Below the pieces are notes generated by a model. That model was not told the origin of the DNA and made no database searches. It saw only the letters and a list, made by a program, of their open reading frames with translations. DNA of 64,000 nt from Hydractinia symbiolongicarpus (taxonomy: Eukaryota > Cnidaria > Hydrozoa > Anthoathecata > Hydractiniidae): contig NC_079875.1 of assembly GCF_029227915.1 (NCBI RefSeq), positions 13,077,001 through 13,141,000 of the forward strand, given 5' to 3'. Shown piece after piece: positions 36,510 through 49,700 of the stretch. The stretch's first letter is position 1. Each line of letters begins with the position of its first letter. A program made the translations under genes and the position numbers.

Positions 36510-38100
36510 AATTCATACACTTCAGTGTTCGAAACCAATTGGACACAATCAGATCGTCATGTTTTTTTCCGCGTTTCTACCGTCATTTTGGTACGATTTT
36601 TCAACCGTTTTGGAACAATAATGGCAATTTTTTTTCCTTTTTTACTCGGGAAGAAACTCATACGGCGCAAGCTGTCGAAACCAATTAGTGATAATAAGAT
36701 CGTAGTGATTTTCAGGAATTAATTTTAATTCATTTTTAATTTTCGCTGCTTTTCTATAATTTTTCTATAATTTTTTGTACCATTTTTGTATAATGCTGGC
36801 AATTTCCTCTATCGTAAAAGTCAGTACTATAATCTTTATTATATTTGAAGCTTGGATTGGAGGACAGATTGGACGAGAAAACCCATTCGAACACTATTAA
36901 GACGGCAATGTGCAAAAAAAATGCAAAGCTCCCTTCCTTTTTACTAACAAGATTGTGAAAAACGTTGGCTGTAATAAGGAAAAGATTTTTCTCCAAGGAG
37001 CATGCGGTAAACATTAACTTTGAATCTGTCCTTACTTTTCTAGAAGATTAAAGAAAAAATTCACTTTGCGACCCAAATTAAGTAATCTTGAAACACCAAA
37101 ATGATAGCAACGACAAATTCGACTTCAAGTTGAAAATTATGGTGGTGACTATTGTGATTTTATGCCATGCAACAAACTAAACGCAAAAGTACACTTTTCT
37201 TAGTAACTACTTGATTATGAACAAGTTTCTCTGGGAAAAAACAAATTTTAAAAGCACAAAAAAAAATTAGCTTTAGCCTGAATCCTACAACACAGGGAAA
37301 AATATAAGGGAAGAACCAGAATTGAATCAAATAAACTAATCCATCCATTAATTTTTAACTACAGTCCCTCTACGAATTCAATGCGAAAGGAAAAGTCCTT
37401 GCAGGCTAAAATATTTCAGATTTTTGGTGTTTCATAAAAAAAAGTGAACAATTGGAAATAGTCTTCTCTAATCAAGTTCCTGTTAAACTATAAAGAATTG
37501 ACCAGAAGAGACATACGTTTTTACGTCAAATACTGTACGATTTTATTTTCTTTATTATAGTTATTAAACTAAATTCTCTGCTGTATATATTATATTGGCA
37601 TATCCAAGAAAGTAAGAAATATATAACTAGGGCCGTAAGGCAACCCTAACTGGTCTGGGCCAAAAGATGTATCAAAGTTAAAACTAGGGAAAAAACTAGA
37701 TTCGCCCCTGTAATCAAATTTCTCGAGTTTCAAGGAGCCACTAATTAATCCAAGGCAGCCTTTACACGAACTTTCACTGCAGAGGCAGTAAAAAACTTTC
37801 AATGTTCCGCTCTGGTCTAATTTCCGAAAGTTCCACAGATCGATGTCAACCCATTATTCTGCGATAAATAAAACCATTTAGGAGGTGACTTAGATTTAAA
37901 TATGGATATCGGACGTTCTGAAACGATTTTGTAATGGGTAGGGTTCTATTTTACACAAAGTCGAATAATTGGCTTCACAACAAAGAGTAATTCTGATTCA
38001 GTGCAAACGTTGATATGATCTTTTTTTGATGCTGCTAATCCCACAGTTGTATTTGAAATGTTGTACAACTAAGATTATTTACTTTTTTTTAAAACTTTGT
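36510..38100. other. Intergenic, no gene seen
   Basis: AT-rich. A 70-codon minus-strand frame at 37590-37802 has several Cys and Pro but no start or splice context that I trust. Confidence 0.4.
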
Positions 38101-38106
38101 ATACTA

Positions 38107-38170
38107 GCCTATAGAAAGATCCACGGGTTCGCCTGGCGCACATATTTCTTACATTGGTATTTTGTGCACC
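38107..38170 (-). mobile_element. Helitron-like 3' end fragment
   Basis: CTAG near 38104, then gatccacgggttcgcctggc, the family's 3' hairpin region on the minus strand. A similar fragment with actagtcgctagcccatga lies at 39222-39300. Confidence 0.45.
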
Positions 38171-41100
38171 TGTTATGAAGTATGGATTAACAAGGGAGAT
38201 CCGGAGACACTGCGTTTATAAAGCGTTAAACATTAGGTTGAGCACTTAGACATGTTACACACCCGGTTAGGTACTTCCAGTACAGGCATATTGTGTGTTA
38301 CAATTCTATTGGAGTGCGCACATCAAAAGCAGAGAAAAAGCGATTTCAAACAATAAATTTGTAATTCAATGTCAGCTGATTTATGTTGGACTTTGAACTG
38401 TCGTACGATATGATGTAATTACATAGGCATTCATTAACAATTTCCTTCGTAATACCTTATACAAATTTTTCATCATCTTTTCAGATCAGTAGCGGACAGC
38501 AAACAGACAAGTCAAATTTAATTTTTCGACTTTCAAGCCTCAACCTTTTCTTCAATCGAGCCTATAATGCGCTTCAGTTTCCCTACTAAATCTAACAACT
38601 CACATTTCTTAACTGGCGAATTATTAAGCTGGTTATTATATATACTTCATATTAAACTGTTAAAAAGCAAAGTTGCGCAATTTCTCCTCCTTAAACTTGT
38701 TTAGGTCTGCCAAAACATCACAGAGGAAAATCCATACAACACATCCAAATGGAGCGCTTCAGTACAGATATTGTGTTTTAAATCGATTGAAATATGCTTG
38801 ACTATCTAACTGCATTTAGCGAAAGAAAGATTACTTGAACATTTGCTCTTATACCAAACTGAATAAAAACCCTTATATGAATAGAAATAAATAAGGCTAG
38901 CTAACCAACTGACTTTAGACTGCTCCCTCAAAATCTACGTTCGTAGCTAAAATCTTAAAATAGGTGTATTTGAGAGTTTTACATGACTAAAAAACCCAAC
39001 ACAACCAGACACCTTCCAAACTAAGGTGGCCGTTGCATGTTCCTTCGTTCGCAAATAACCCGGATTAGCTATTCGCAAAAATCGGACCTTGTGATTGATC
39101 TACAAACTATGTGTGAGTATCAAACACAAAAACAAAAAAATCAAGCACTGCGGAGAATCTGAAATAAAGTTGCGGCGCAAACCTTTTGAACAAACAGATA
39201 GAATGAGGCTATTTAGAATAGACTAGTCGCTAGCCCATGAAAGAATCCACTGGATTTTGCCCGGCGGACATATTTCTCACATCGGTATTCCGTGCAGCTG
39301 TTAGTTCAAAGTAGATAGTTCAAGAAGTTCAAAAATCTTTGAAACAATCCATTTACAGACCTGAAGCATCAAAAACTACATATTTTTTCATTGAATCTTA
39401 GTTTTTCAAAACATTTAGCTTACCCCAGGTAAACTATAAAGCACATCCGTGTGTGAAGGAGTGGTTACATTAGTGCGCCCTATATATGCAATCCCTTTTA
39501 AAAAAAATTTTAATTATGTTTAGCGCATATACTTTTAGAACAACTCTCAGAAGCTTGCAGTTTTTATGTTCTGTTTTCATTGTCTTCTTTTACAATTTAC
39601 ACACTTCAGGCTGTTGCTTCGTTATTTGAAAGATTTAGGCTTAAAAACGATGAAGTTCTTCTACTGTTAACCTTCACTCATACAGCTGCCATCTTTATGG
39701 ATGATGCACAAACCACAAATTAGAGTAGACATGTAACTAAGTTTATCTCATTTCTATGTAAACAGTGCATGGATTATTTACATAGTTGTTTTTGATTCGA
39801 GATTGACTTATTTATTTTGGTATTGTATTTTACTAAAATATTTTTGTTTTACATTCTCTTTTATATATTCTTTATTTATTTATTCAAGACTTAATGACAT
39901 GTCTTGTTTAAAGTTACTATTTATGATAATGTTAAAGAAGCTTTTTAAAACGTTTACCCTAGGTCTTCATCGCAATTGGTCCGTTGTAACTAACAAAACC
40001 TAAATTATTGGTGTTAATAAGTTTTAAATCTGTGATATTCGAGAGATACACACAAACTGGAATTTATCGTGCATGAGCGTTAATGAAAGGGCGTTTATCG
40101 ATCACAAATTGGGCGTTTATTAATAATACAATAATGCTTGTCGCGTGTAAGAACAAAGTTGTCGTCTTACACTTTGCTGCAGTGATTTTTATTAACAACG
40201 CCCCTACTAAACGCCCACCATTAATTAAACGCCCAACTACCAACTTAAGCAAATTTTTAAGGAAGTTTTTTGATTTAGCAGCATTCAAGGTATGCCAGAC
40301 TTTTTTTACTTAAACAATTTTTTGCTCACCTAGGAATCATTTAAACTTTTTTTACAGTCTATAATTTTCTATTCTTGTAGCTTTTTGTGTATTCGCTTCT
40401 TTCTTGTTTTTTCCTTCAACTTTATAAATGACGTCGAATACGGTTTCCATGGTTACGTCATTAAAACATAAAATAATGTAACAATAACGTTAGCGGATAG
40501 CTCGACATATGAGATGTCCTTAACGCTATGTGTTTCTAAGGCAGATGAATTTTCCAACGTTTTTCTTTTTCTTCCCGCCAAAAATATTTTTGTTTATAAT
40601 TTTGAACAATAAATGGGAATGAAATTATCTTTAAATCGTGTTTGTATTTGAATCGAGCTGTTATTGACTTTTCTTTTACATCCTAAGCGCAAAATATTTA
40701 TTACACATTCTTTCCAAAGTTAGCAGAAAAAAAAATTCATAAAGATGTTTTTTTCACGAATAAGATTTTAAAGTTGTTACTACAGAGATATCTCATAATA
40801 ATCACATCCGGCAGTTTTTAGGTAAATATGTTGTTATTTGTTTTGATTTTGTCCAAGGACATGTTTACATGGCATCATGAGAGGAGAAATTTAAGGAATA
40901 AAGCAAATCCTGAAAATCTAGAATAATATAGATATCACTAGGTCGGATATTTTTTTGGATTAAGTTTTAATTCAAAGCAATCTCTTCTAAACTTGTAATA
41001 TGGTGTAGAAAATACTTTATGTTATCAAAATGAATAAGTGAAAGAAATATTTTTGTTATAATGGTCAAAAATAGGTTTTTAAAAATAAAAATTGAATATT

Positions 41101-41394
41101 TTCATAATCTCGTTATTGACATTATCCTTGATCTTCTTAATTTAAATTAGAATGTCGGCTTCTTGTTCTTACCTGTTTGTTCTCAATTTGTTGCATAAGA
41201 ATTTTTACCTTTCCGCCTGATGAAGAATGAAGGGGGCAGTACAGTATCCTTATCCTTCCTATGGCAATACCGTATGAACACGTATGAAACAAGTTCTTAT
41301 AGTGACACACGTACTCCTTAACAAAATGAGCAAATTAAAAGATTTAAAACATACATAACTTCAGTAAATGAGTAAGATAAATAATGGGAAGTCT
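38171..41394. other. Gene-poor stretch
   Basis: No supported exon. At about 40075-40235 several gggcgttta and taaacgccc words face each other with the look of a decayed foldback element. A Helitron-like fragment lies at 39222-39300. Confidence 0.4.
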
Positions 41395-41640
41395 TAACGT
41401 CCTTGGGGATTTCATCCTAACGGTTGGCTCTTCCTCCCCTCCAACTGTAACTATGTTACATTACCGCATAGTATAGCATAGCAAGTTAGAGCAATGCTTT
41501 ACATACGTATAGCATTGCTCTAACTTGCTTGCCTGCCACACAAGCCGGTTAGCGTTCAGTAGATGGCACCAAATGGGCTGACAACACTACATTTAAAGTG
41601 CGCCGGAGTGGTCAGCTTCTAGTCTCAAATTTCCTTAATA
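41395..41640 (-). mobile_element. tRNA-derived SINE, family 2, copy 1
   Basis: On the minus strand the body reads ggcgcactttaaatgtagtg, ttgtcagcccatttggtgcc and gcaagttagagcaatgcta, matching 43571-43760. It contains its own inverted repeat (tagagcaatgct with agcattgctcta). Confidence 0.7.
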
Positions 41641-41764
41641 TGTTCTTAGCTAAAACCAGCGCTTATAAAAACCTACTTTTTAATTTTTCAATGTCAATGT
41701 GTTGATATAAATGCCTAGCTACAATCGCTGACAAAAAAAATTAGTGCAACGAAATTAATATAGA

Positions 41765-42605
41765 TAGTTGACGTTCTCTAATTCAATTTCAAGGAGATAT
41801 TTATTAAATTAGAGAGCTTATCGAATAGTGGGAAGTCTCTCAGATTCGATATTTGGGGGTAAATGCCGAATTAGAGAATGGAATGCAAATAACAAACTAG
41901 ACTAACCTAAGTTCTTAGGGAAAATATCTTCTATATTTGGCAGCTTTTTCATAAAGTTTTCTAAATTAATTGCGCTATTTATATCTTTTAAACCACTTAA
42001 TACATTACATTGAAGAATACCTGTATTGATTTGATCAAATTTGTCAGTTTTGCCCCTTTTGGTTAAAATATCGCCTTTTAAAAATGCCTCGACTATTTTT
42101 AGATTTATTTTGGATTTATTTCCTTTCCATGTAGAAATTGTGTTTTGTGGAATATCAAACATCAAACATCAAGCCAACTTCCTTGTTAGTTTTTCCTTTA
42201 TCTAATTTCAACAAGGCCTTGTATTTGGTTTCCAAATTGACATCTTTACGTTTTCGTTTCGTTGATTTCGCCAATGCAGTCGCAACTTTTTGTCAACTGT
42301 TTTGTATCGCCTCACCCGTTTGTTTTGAAAACTTTTAGAAAATTCGAAGCCTAATTGTTCGTTCAAAATTCGAAATTCGAAACCGTGTAAAGGCCTTTTA
42401 CACTCTAGAAATCGAATAAGGGAGCAAAATTCCTTCTCGGGTCCTCAGATTTGTATCAAAAACAAGAGCTTATCGAATAAGAGAATGTCAAATAATGGAG
42501 CTTTGTTTATGAGAGTTTCTTAAGGAAATTTGACGGTAACTTTTAATTTAATCGAAAGCGAGAGCTTATCGAATAAAGGAGCGTCGAATTAAAGAGCGTC
42601 AACTG
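41765..42605 (-). mobile_element. Decayed pogo/Tigger transposon
   Basis: The ends tagttgacgttctctaattc and gaattaaagagcgtcaactg are inverted repeats of about 22 bases; TA follows the right end. The minus strand encodes the start of a pogo-type transposase: a CENP-B-like helix-turn-helix segment beginning KRKRKDVNLETKYKALLKLD and, after a frame break, MFDIPQNTISTWKGNKSKI. The break coincides with a small duplication (catcaaacatcaa near 42165). About 840 bases remain, far short of a full transposase. Confidence 0.75.
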
Positions 42606-42609
42606 TATT

Positions 42610-43570
42610 AAGATGTCATGAACAAGCAAGTTGTCATTAACTGTTGTAGCTGCTGTAGCTGTCAAAACGTAGCTAGCCTATAATAAACTTGCTTGTTGGT
42701 GACATGACAATATCTATATTTTGAAATGATATTGACTGAACAGATTAGTGGTAATATTTTTAAAGGCAGCAGTTTTGGTTATTTCTTCAAAGTTGGCAAG
42801 AACCATCAACTCGTCAAACTTCTACAGCGGAAAGGCTGCAAAATTGTAACTTCCGTATAAACGTGGGTTTGCTAACTAACATGGCGAAACTATGGGATAA
42901 TTCACGATAGATCCAGAGAAGTGCCAAAATATCATGAAAAAGAGTCATCCTGTCGTCAGCAAGAATCAGCACAGCTTCAGATTACAAATTTAACCAAATA
43001 ACCCAAGATTATTTTTTGTCAGCGATTTAAGATGGCACAGGGAAGAAAAATTACAACATAGCTGGCAAAAAGATTTTGTCTTCAGCTCCATTCTAAGACT
43101 TGGAATGTGATATGTATACTCTTTCCAACATGTTTTTGTTAACTTTGGGTCTTTTTCTTTTGCCTATTAGCAGCCGCCTTACCCACTTTATAGTTTACAT
43201 CGTTTTCCAGTACTTAAGAAATTGACGGATAATCCTTGGAACTAACTTTTAATGTTGCAGCTTCCAAGAATTTTAACCTTATAACTGGTATAAAGTATTA
43301 ATATCCGTTGAGATTATGTTTAAAATTTATACTTACGCCATACCAAGAAAAATCATTGTACAAAATGATTACTGTTTACGAGAATATTTTCCGAGTTTTC
43401 AGACATCAAAAAATTGGGAATATAAGCAGATTTTTTACCTCTTTCCGCCTTTTTTTATCACAAATAAAAAAATATATGTTACATATATATTTAATATATT
43501 GGATACTTTAAACAGCACAGTTTTTAATTCGCTTTTAACATGGATGAATTTCAGGGTGCTGATGAGATGA
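42610..43570. other. Intergenic, no gene seen
   Basis: AT-rich. A weak inverted pair of acaagcaagttgtcat and acttgcttgttggtgacat flanks about 42615-42705. Confidence 0.4.
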
Positions 43571-43760
43571 AGATGGTGTAGTGGTAGAGCCTTAACTTGT
43601 AATGAGGTTCGACTCCCCACATCGGCGCACTTTATATGTAGTATTGTCAGTCTATTTGGAGCCATCTACTGAGCGCAAACCTACCTGTGTGGCCAGCAAA
43701 TAAGTTAGAGCAATGCTATTCAAATCTCATGCAGTAATATAATATACCTCAACTTAGGGA
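43571..43760 (+). mobile_element. tRNA-derived SINE, family 2, copy 2
   Basis: The head has a tRNA-like A box (tggtgtagtggtagagcc) and B box (aggttcgactcccc). The body (cggcgcactttatatgtagt, attgtcagtctatttgg) matches copies at 41395-41640 and 48610-48800. Confidence 0.75.
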
Positions 43761-43769
43761 GAAGAAAAA

Positions 43770-46560
43770 GTTAGAATGGAATTTTCAAGGACGTTAAAAT
43801 TGCCGCTAATTACTAATCTAAAATAAAATGTCATTGTTTTTGTTCTATGCAACACAGCAATCGTGCAAATCGTCATTCTATTTGTAAAAAGAACTATTAA
43901 TTTCGAGGGCTGGGACATATGACTTAAAATTTGACTAATAAAGGAATACATGAAAGTTGGAGAGCTTAGTATATGAGGAAGTGCCTTACTTAGTTGTGTA
44001 TTATGTATACATTATGTATTACATTACTTATATTATGCCATTTATATTTAACTTATTTTTACACAATAAAAACATGCTGTTCTTCAAACTTAAAAGCACA
44101 TTTCACGTTTTTTTATTTGTAATCTAAATATATACACAAATTTTACGGCACGTGAATTTCCACACAACCACCACCAATGGAGGAGTGCATAGGAAAGAGT
44201 GCTGTTCGTTGCTGGAAAAATGGGGCATGTATTGTTATCAAATAAGATTTAAAAAAATGACATGCTGTTTTAAAGGGAATCTTTCTATAATAACAAAGTT
44301 GATATTAAGTTTAGTAATATTTCTTCATTTCCGTCATAAAAATTTTCCCATGCAAGTGTGCACGCTATGAAATTAGGATCATATCTTTTTTTGTTAATGA
44401 ATGTCTCATTATATGACACATGCAAAAATATCAGGGAAGTCGGGTAATTCTCGCAAAATTATAAATTTATGACAGAATTTCTTTCCAATTATAACTTTAA
44501 TTAAAAAATGCAACTTAGTTTAATTTTAGCGCCAAAACTTATTTCGTTTTACTTCGGTTTGTTACTTCCAATAGGAGTTTGATTCATATATGACTTTTAT
44601 TCTAAGATCGCTACTTACGTATTATTTCCTTATACTTTTTTCCGCGAAGAGGTACATTCTAGTCCCAATAAACCCTGTTACAAAATACAGTGACCTTCTT
44701 ATATCAAATTAACATTTGCGAAGGAGAGCAAACGAATGATGTGCACTCTATGGTGTTAAAAACAACTTATTAATTGTGCTAATGATTTCCATAATTAACT
44801 GCGTCCCTTGGAATGCAACGGAGTATTGTACGTTTAAACAGCTTTGTGCCGACTAACCCCGCTATATAATTAACTTGCGTACGCAAAAAGAAAATGTTTA
44901 ATTTTCTGTCAACTTAAACACAATGCAACTCTGAAATGATGTGAAATGTTTTTTTTTTCAAATTAGCTGCGTATATTTTTTTTCCATATTTTAGACGGAC
45001 TTTAATAGATTTAGTCGTTTCTTTTTGAATGTATGGTGAGCATGTTTTTGTTTATTATTTTATTTACTTATTTGTTTGTTTGTTTGTTTCTTAATTGCAC
45101 CTTTTCTTTAAGTTTCTTTGGAAAAAAATAGCTCACAACACCACTTCAAACATGGGCAAAAGGTGAATCAACTTGAACATACATCTGAGAATTCAGATAA
45201 AGGTTAAGAAATTTATTCAAAGACTCAAGTACTGACAGTTTCTTAATTTTTTGACAATTTTACTACTGAAAATTTCTTATTTGGTTTCTTAAACGTATAC
45301 ATATATCGAATGAAATTGACGTCGACTTGTCCATGTACGCTATTCAATCACAGAAACGTATACACGAAGAGTTCACGAAAAGATATCCAATGTGAAAATA
45401 TGTTGTTTGTTTTTTTTGAAGTCTAAAAATCCAGCACTGAAGGATTCTTATTTTTTGGAAGCTTCAGCCATCACTTTCTTATAAACGGATTTTTTAAAAA
45501 AACAAGACATGCACCAGTATAGCAACTGCTTGACTGAGACGGGGGTGAAGTGATTAGAGGCTTGGTGGCGTATGATTGTCTACGATATTATTATTTATCT
45601 GGAAAAACGTTCGCTGGAAAAAAGTTATTGGTCAGCAAGATCATTTGTCACTCGAGGAAATTTTTTTCTCTTTTCTCCGACAAATTTTTCTAAGATAAAG
45701 TATCTAACATTGTAGATTGGTATATAGAGGTGTAGGCGTTTGAAGAAATAACACATGTTGCTCTCTAGTACCATTTGAGACTTCTGTGAGGGGAATTATT
45801 CCTGCCTGTAATTTGTGTGTTCGAAATGACTTAGACATCATATTATATATTTAGATGTTATTATGTAAAAATTATGAAAACATAATTCAGTAGAAATCTT
45901 GTCATTTTTATTTTTAATATTTTTACTATTTTTGTTATTTTTATTAACATTTTCTACGAAATTAAAAAAATCTGAATTTTTGTTATATTTACAATACAAT
46001 ACAAAAAACAGTATTGACAGATTTTAGCATGGCCAAAGTTTTGTTGAGATACAGTTCACCCTTTAGTTTTAAAATATTCTTTTCTTTTAAATAAATTTTT
46101 TGTTTTGACCAAAAGTGACAAAAATGCCTGTTTCACAAATACTCAGATTAATAAGATTTGATTCGATAACATAGATATTGTAACATGTTGTTTTTGTCGT
46201 ATTTTCCATCACACCCACTGCAAGGTTGTGGCATGTTTTTACAACTACACTTAAAGATTTTTATTATTTCAAAACACAATACACTGTAACATAGAAACGA
46301 AAAGAAATTCAGAAATAATTGACAAAATAATTAACAGCTATCACTTGAATACAGTAATTGTATGTTAATGGTGTTGAAACAGAGTTTTAATGCTGCATGT
46401 TTTGTGCAACTTTTTTATTGTTTGCTTTGCATTTGAAATAAAGATTAAAATGAAGAAATGCAAAAACGCAGATAATAAAAGATAAAAAGTTAAAGAAATA
46501 CCGCTTGAAGTAATATCGTAATATTGTAACCGTAATAGTTTTCCTTTCTTTAAATTTTAG
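43770..46560. other. Gene-poor stretch upstream of the kinase
   Basis: AT-rich with no supported exon. An acceptor-like tttaaattttag ends at 46560, so the kinase may have a 5' UTR exon further upstream. Confidence 0.4.
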
Positions 46561-46714
46561 GAAATACATTACGAAAAAGGAAGTTTAACAAAGGTATAGG
46601 AGCACCAACAGTAACGGCACGAAACAGCAACATCGACGTGTAACGAACGAAGAACGTAACAACGGCAAAAAGACGTATAACGACGGCGGAAGAGCGTAAC
46701 AACGCTAAATAAAT

Positions 46715-49700
46715 ATGACGCAAATACCAACAGAAAATGGGTTAAAGTGTCGAAAGGAAAAGATCGAAAACTTTTACGACATCAAAGAAGAATTAGGCAG
46801 GTTAGTAAAAAGGAAAAAATTATATTAATGACCTGAAGAGAAAAGATATATACGTAAGTGTTATTTCCGCGCCATATTCTGCTTGAAAAGATTCAAGAAA
46901 AAAAACGTTCTGAGCATGCGCGTTTGAATTGTTAATAGTATAGTAATGTAAAATCAAACTTTAAACGAAAACTGCAGAAACTTCACAAAGTAAATCAAAA
47001 CGCTAAAAATAAAACAAAATTAACAAAACAAAACGTAAAATTCATTTCTCTTTTAACCAACAAGTTTGTTGTTTATTTTATTCATTCGGTAATATATAAT
47101 AACGAGTTGTTAATTTCATTTAAATGGCGGGAATGAAATAGACAACACAGTACACTCGCATTTTATATTATATTTCTGATTTCTTCGTCTCGCATTTGTT
47201 TTCGACGATGATATAAAGGGGTCCAGTTCTCTACTAAGTCTTGTCTGTTTTTGTTTTCAATTGTTCTAATAAAAAAATAAAGAGCTACTGTTTTTTGTGT
47301 GGAATTTACCATTCGAACGATCCAGCAAAATTTTTTCTGGTAGTAATTTTTAAATCTAGATATAGTCGAAGTCTTTGATTATACGCAAGGTTGAGCAAAA
47401 AGTGATTTATTTTTTTCTCACTGTTCCATTATAGAGGTCAATTTGCTGTTGTCAAGAAATGCATTTCGAAAGAAACCAACGAAGAAGTAGCTGCAAAATT
47501 TATCAAACTGAAACGCACCCGAACTAGCAAAGCAGGATTAAGTCGGGAAATGATCGAAAGAGAGGCCTCTATTTTGAATCTGCTGAGCCATGATAAAGTG
47601 ATTAAACTCTACGATGTTTTTGATCTGGGACCTGAGATTGTTTTAGTGTTGGAGCTGTAAGATTCTTTACACTTTGTTGTTTTTATACTTTTTTCTCTTT
47701 CTCTTTGTTTTTATTACTATTTTTTAAGTATCATGATACTATATATGACTAGCTCTATGTCTTGTCGCGCATATACGTTTTTAATAAGAATATGTTTTTT
47801 TGCAGAATTGTTTTTTCGCAAGGTATCGCAAGCTGTGCTGTGTTTTTTCTAGTTTGTCTGGTGGCGAGTTATTTGACAAAATTTGCGAATTGGAGTATTT
47901 AACAGAACTCGATGCTTGTTGCTACATGAAACAAGTGTTAGAAGCCATTGAACACTTACATGATTCAAGCATTGTACACTTGGACATCAAGGTCAGTGGT
48001 TATGCCATTATCATTTTAGCTAAAAGCTACTAATTGAGGAAATTTTGGACAGGAGTACCATATTTATGGGGAGGGATTGTCACATGGACATTTGTTTAAC
48101 TGTTTTTTGCTACATCTGTAAACCATGAAAATTTCCAATAAAGACAATTGAAAAAACATGTTTACTTTGTTTATCAGTATTTCTAACCAAAATTTTAATT
48201 TTGACGTGGAAGTTAAAAAAAGCAGCAGAGTACTTTTATGTTCCACTGTCTGAGTTTTATACAGTCAACCACTAGGAGTAACGGAAAAACAATATTCTAT
48301 ATATAAATTATATCACATTCCGCCTTCTTAACGCTTTTTTAGCCTGAGAATATCGTCCTAAAGTCATCTGACAAAACCGACATCAAACTTGTTGATTTTG
48401 GTCTTGCTCAAAAATTGGAACCTGGCAAAGACCTTCGTGAAATGATGGGTACTCCAGAGTTTGTGGCACCAGAAGTGATCAATTATGAAACTATTGGATT
48501 TTATACAGACATGTGGTAAGGGCAAAGTAAATCTATGCATGGGTTCCTAATTACAAATTGTTAAATAATTACAAATGTAAGGAAGTGACAGGATGTTTAA
48601 CATCCATGAAGGTTCTATTTTAACGTCTTTCTTTTCTCTTCTTCCACCTTGACAGTAACTATGTTATATCGGACTTGCTCTAACGTAGCTACTGCGCAAA
48701 CTGGTTTGTGGCCATAAATGGATTGGCAACACTACATTTACGTTGTGCCGGAGTTGGGAGTCGCACCTGCAATCTTACATTAAATTGCAAGTCGTCGAAA
48801 CTTAGAATAAGTGTCTGCATTAACACTTCTTGTTTTTATTTTAGGGCAATAGGTGTTCTTGCTTATATTCTGTAAGTATAACTCTACAAATAAAAATAGA
48901 AGTGTTTTCCGTTGCAAATTTTTAATAATCTACCCAATAGACCACCTTGTAGTGTTTATATGACTGTTTTGGTATTGGTATATTTTTGGGCAACAATTTC
49001 ACACCAAACTAATTAAAATCAACCATGTTTATAATCTAATTGTAGAGGCTTAATATCGTTACAGAATAAAAAAGAATGCAGCTAGAACGTTTTTTTGAGT
49101 TTTTGGCATATGTGTCACTTATCTCTTTTTAGAGTTAGAATGTTCAATTCTGTTTACCTTTCGTTCAGATTAAGCGGCTGCTCACCATTTTTGGGTGACG
49201 ACAATCAAGAAACATATGCAAACATTGTCGAAGTGGATTATCATTTTGACGAAGAATATTTTGATAAAATATCAGACGATGCCAAATTATTTGTGTCTGA
49301 ATTACTCATCAAAAGACCGAGGTAAGAAAACTATTGATTTTCTTGTTTTTGTTTTGTTTTGTTTTTTTGTTTTGGATGTGTTCAAAATATTGGCACAAGG
49401 ATGTTGCAGTCATTTGCCTTCGTAACTTGACATTCAATATTGGCAAGCAATATTTTTTATTGAAATCTTTTTTCTTTAGCAAGAGGAGCACGGTGAAGGA
49501 CTGTCTAACTCATCCATGGCTATTAACAATCGTAAGAATTGCTTTTTTAACTTTTCATTGTTTATGCTTCAAATTCAGTATAGAAGTAGGCGAACATAGA
49601 ATTTCAACAAAATATTTTATAAAACTAACGTTTGAAGTTTCATTTACCAACAGCTTCTGTTTATACGTTATGTCAATTACAAACTTTAATGTACCATATT

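Noticed and set aside
43571-43630. Possible tRNA gene
   Set aside because: A- and B-box-like sequences are present but no full cloverleaf is evident, and the same head occurs on a repeated body, so it is a SINE.
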